Origin: Aneurinibacillus soli
GTDB lineage: Bacteria; Bacillota; Bacilli; Aneurinibacillales; Aneurinibacillaceae
Direction: 5' to 3'
DNA: 64,000 nt
NCBI RefSeq assembly: GCF_002355375.1
Contig: NZ_AP017312.1
Coordinates: 1,939,001-2,003,000 of the forward strand
Part shown: positions 62,273 to 64,000 of the stretch, piece by piece
Layout of the letters: each line of letters starts with the position of its first letter
Position numbering within the stretch: the stretch's first letter is position 1
Translations under genes and position numbers: made by a program
The notes under the pieces: generated by a model
The model's input: only the letters and a program-made list of their open reading frames with translations
Database searches by the model: none
Told to the model about the DNA's origin: nothing

Positions 62273-62965
62273 ATGGACTGGAAGAAGCCGATTCAACTTT
62301 TTCAGGAGATGAATATTCAAGAAGAAGAGGGGAACCAACTTGTTCGGATCGAAGGTGTTCCACAAGGCGTTGTGTGTGTAGGGCGTGGGACAGATGCGGC
62401 TGTGTTTGTGCATGAGGATTATCCAGGATACGCCTATAAAGTATATGCAGCCACAACGGATGCAAAACGTAAAAATGAAGAACAGGCCTATCGGAAGCTT
62501 GGGGATAATCCGTATTTTCCGGTATGTTACGGATCAGCTGAGCGATGCCTGGTGTTAAGTTACGAGCAGGGAAAGAGTCTGTATGATTGCCTGATCGAAG
62601 GGATTGAAATTCGGGCTCATGTGATTACGCAGGTGGATGAAGCAATTGCGTATGCACGCAGTGTCGGGTTAAATCCGCGTGACGTTCATTTAAAAAATAT
62701 TTTGCTACAGGGTGAGGTATGCCGAGTGATCGATGTATCTGAGTATGTAAAGGAGGGCAATGATAGGCGCTGGGAATATCTTAAGGAAGGCTATCGTCTG
62801 TATTATCCGCTTATTGCAGCCCGTAAAATTCCTCCTGCCTTGATCGAGTTTGTGAAGAAACAGTATCGGAAAAAGGCATCCTGTACGTTTTCGGTGCAGG
62901 CATTCGGGCGTTTTTTGCTTCCGTTGCTTGGAATCGACAAGTGGCGAAATGCTTTTTTTCTCTAA
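62273..62965 (+). CDS. Protein-kinase-fold protein (YrzF-like)
   Basis: 230 aa. A minimal kinase-like fold: Gly-rich start VCVGRGTDAAVFV, the probable ATP Lys in YAYKVYAAT, the catalytic loop NPRDVHLKNILL (an Asp-x-His form, close to HRD-type loops) and a metal Asp in RVIDVSEYV. It resembles the B. subtilis YrzF/YrdF-type serine/threonine kinase-like proteins. No membrane or sensor domain. AGAGGTGA precedes the ATG. Target unknown; it may be a small-molecule kinase. Confidence 0.75.
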   Translation: MDWKKPIQLFQEMNIQEEEGNQLVRIEGVPQGVVCVGRGTDAAVFVHEDYPGYAYKVYAATTDAKRKNEEQAYRKLGDNPYFPVCYGSAERCLVLSYEQGKSLYDCLIEGIEIRAHVITQVDEAIAYARSVGLNPRDVHLKNILLQGEVCRVIDVSEYVKEGNDRRWEYLKEGYRLYYPLIAARKIPPALIEFVKKQYRKKASCTFSVQAFGRFLLPLLGIDKWRNAFFL

Positions 62966-62977
62966 TAAGAAGCTTAT

Positions 62978-63019
62978 AAAAAACCGTATGCAGCCAATGT
63001 GGCTTGCATACGGTTTTTT
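62978..63019. terminator. Bidirectional terminator between kinase-like and CydB-like genes
   Basis: AAAAAACCGTATGCA pairs perfectly with TGCATACGGTTTTTT; six A and six T residues make it work in both directions. Confidence 0.95.
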
Positions 63020-63024
63020 GCTGA

Positions 63025-63837
63025 TTAGTGCTGGCTTCGTGTGCATTTATGATGAAACAAAAAGAGTTGCCGGGTAGCATATAGTACCGGAAGCAGTAAA
63101 AACAGCGCTCCGACACAAAGAGCGGCCAACAGAAAGGTCGGGTTGATTTTTCCGTCATATACAGTAACGTACGGATACAGTACGTACGGATAATGGGATA
63201 CGGCGTAGCCCAAAAACGCGAGCCCGTACTGTACGGTGATAAGAAAAAAGGAAACGCCATACGCTTTCTGTTTGTAGATAAGATAAACTGCTGCTGCAAA
63301 TGCTAGAAATGAAAGTGGGAATACCCACATCATCGTCAGCATGTCGGTAAAGTGCAGGCGATTGTGCAGCTTGAGCATAAAGAACACAATGATAGAAGCA
63401 AGAATAGCAGGCAAGCTCCACATAAGCGTGTATACGCGGAGCATCGCTTCTGCTTTGGCGTCTTTGATCCGCTTAGCATAGTAGGTTAGAAAACTAGCAG
63501 AAATAAACAAAATGCTCACAACCGCAAGTAGAATAACACTCCAGGAAAACGGGCTCGTAAGCAAATCATTCAGCAGTAGTGTAAGACGACCGTTTTGAAT
63601 CGTGAAGAAGTCTCCTTCAGAAATAGCAAGCACAACGGGAATGACCAGACCGATCATGCCGTAAATGATCCAGAATGGAGACGAATAGCGCTGAATGGCA
63701 GCATAAAGCGGGGGCACATCGCCGGACCAATCGCTGTACAGACGAAAAAATCCTGCACCAGAATGAATCGCTCCTACAATTACATAGCCGAACAGCATAA
63801 ACCAGAGCACCGAAATAATGAACAGATCAAGCGGCAT
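63025..63837 (-). CDS. CydB-like cytochrome bd oxidase subunit II family protein (short)
   Basis: 270 aa with about seven membrane helices. The opening LFIISVLWFMLFGYVIVGAIHSGAGFF matches CydB (quinol oxidase subunit II), and SDWSGDVPPLYAAIQRYSSPFW the following loop. True CydB proteins have 330-380 aa and eight to nine helices and follow cydA; this one is shorter and no cydA precedes it in the window (the 163 bases upstream are non-coding to the edge). Start at 63837 with GGAGGG eight bases upstream. Either a divergent subunit or an orphan with another role. Confidence 0.75.
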   Translation of the reverse strand: MPLDLFIISVLWFMLFGYVIVGAIHSGAGFFRLYSDWSGDVPPLYAAIQRYSSPFWIIYGMIGLVIPVVLAISEGDFFTIQNGRLTLLLNDLLTSPFSWSVILLAVVSILFISASFLTYYAKRIKDAKAEAMLRVYTLMWSLPAILASIIVFFMLKLHNRLHFTDMLTMMWVFPLSFLAFAAAVYLIYKQKAYGVSFFLITVQYGLAFLGYAVSHYPYVLYPYVTVYDGKINPTFLLAALCVGALFLLLPVLYATRQLFLFHHKCTRSQH

Positions 63838-64000
63838 ATTTTTCCCTCCGCACGGCAAAATAAATCTCTATTTAGCATTGTACTGAAAAAATGTGCGCAA
63901 ATGATGAAAAGGATATGACAAATTTTAAAAAACTTATGTTTCCATTGTGAAAATCTCATTTGTGAAATGAGAGCATCGATAATAAAGAAGCAAGTTCGCA

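Noticed and set aside
62221-62415. Small open frames overlapping the kinase-like gene.
   Set aside because: Out of frame with a supported gene, no ribosome site and odd composition.

Overview
The window looks like chromosome from an endospore-forming member of the Bacillales, probably a Paenibacillaceae-type genus such as Aneurinibacillus. I infer this from the mix of families: a CssR/CssS secretion-stress pair, CsoR-CopZ-CopA, YheC/YheD-type spore-coat ATP-grasp proteins, exosporium-like CsxC proteins, DUF2512 and DUF3139 proteins, and Shine-Dalgarno sites of the AAGGAGG type. No rRNA, tRNA, prophage or CRISPR array is visible. The genus is a guess from gene content.

Layout. 1-6.6 kb: a sigma-54 activator, a -24/-12 promoter, an acyl-CoA dehydrogenase and a thiolase (acyl-CoA catabolism), a fumarylacetoacetase-fold enzyme and methionine aminopeptidase. 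6.8-12.9 kb: two full-length paralogous hybrid sensor kinases, tail to tail over one shared terminator. 13.2-26.4 kb: a 4-hydroxyphenylacetate (HPA) catabolic region: HpaB oxygenase, a PuuP-like amine/amino-acid permease, a TetR/MFS efflux pair, a MarR regulator, then a probable operon of HpaE, HpaD, a glutamine-synthetase-like ligase, a gamma-glutamyl hydrolase, an acetoacetate-decarboxylase-family protein and an HpaG-like enzyme. Similar operator-like sequences precede the MarR gene and the catabolic units. 26.5-36 kb: a small zinc-ribbon protein, a diguanylate cyclase, the csoR-copZ-copA copper system, a flavodoxin, a GNAT enzyme, a MarR regulator and cssRS.

36.2-52.2 kb is the most unusual part. 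Three paralogous YheC/YheD-type ATP-grasp proteins, two MurF-like ligases, an Asp/Glu racemase and a DUF2156 aminoacyltransferase-like protein lie around a ParM/ParR-like actin pair and a cluster of CsxC/SPOCS-like spore-surface proteins. I read it as a spore-envelope locus that may build and attach a non-ribosomal peptide or polyamide.

52.4-56.2 kb: a MacAB/YknXYZ-type export operon whose promoter region resembles that of cssRS at identical spacing, suggesting CssR control. 56.3-58.4 kb: two copies of a dispersed palindromic repeat, one split by an intact IS4-family element with a 10-bp target duplication. 58.4-63.9 kb: small membrane proteins, an aldehyde dehydrogenase, a rhodanese behind a CsoR/CstR-type operator, a protein-kinase-fold protein and a CydB-like membrane protein.

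At least seven copies of a long imperfect palindrome (about 225-390 bp) fill the otherwise empty intergenic spaces.
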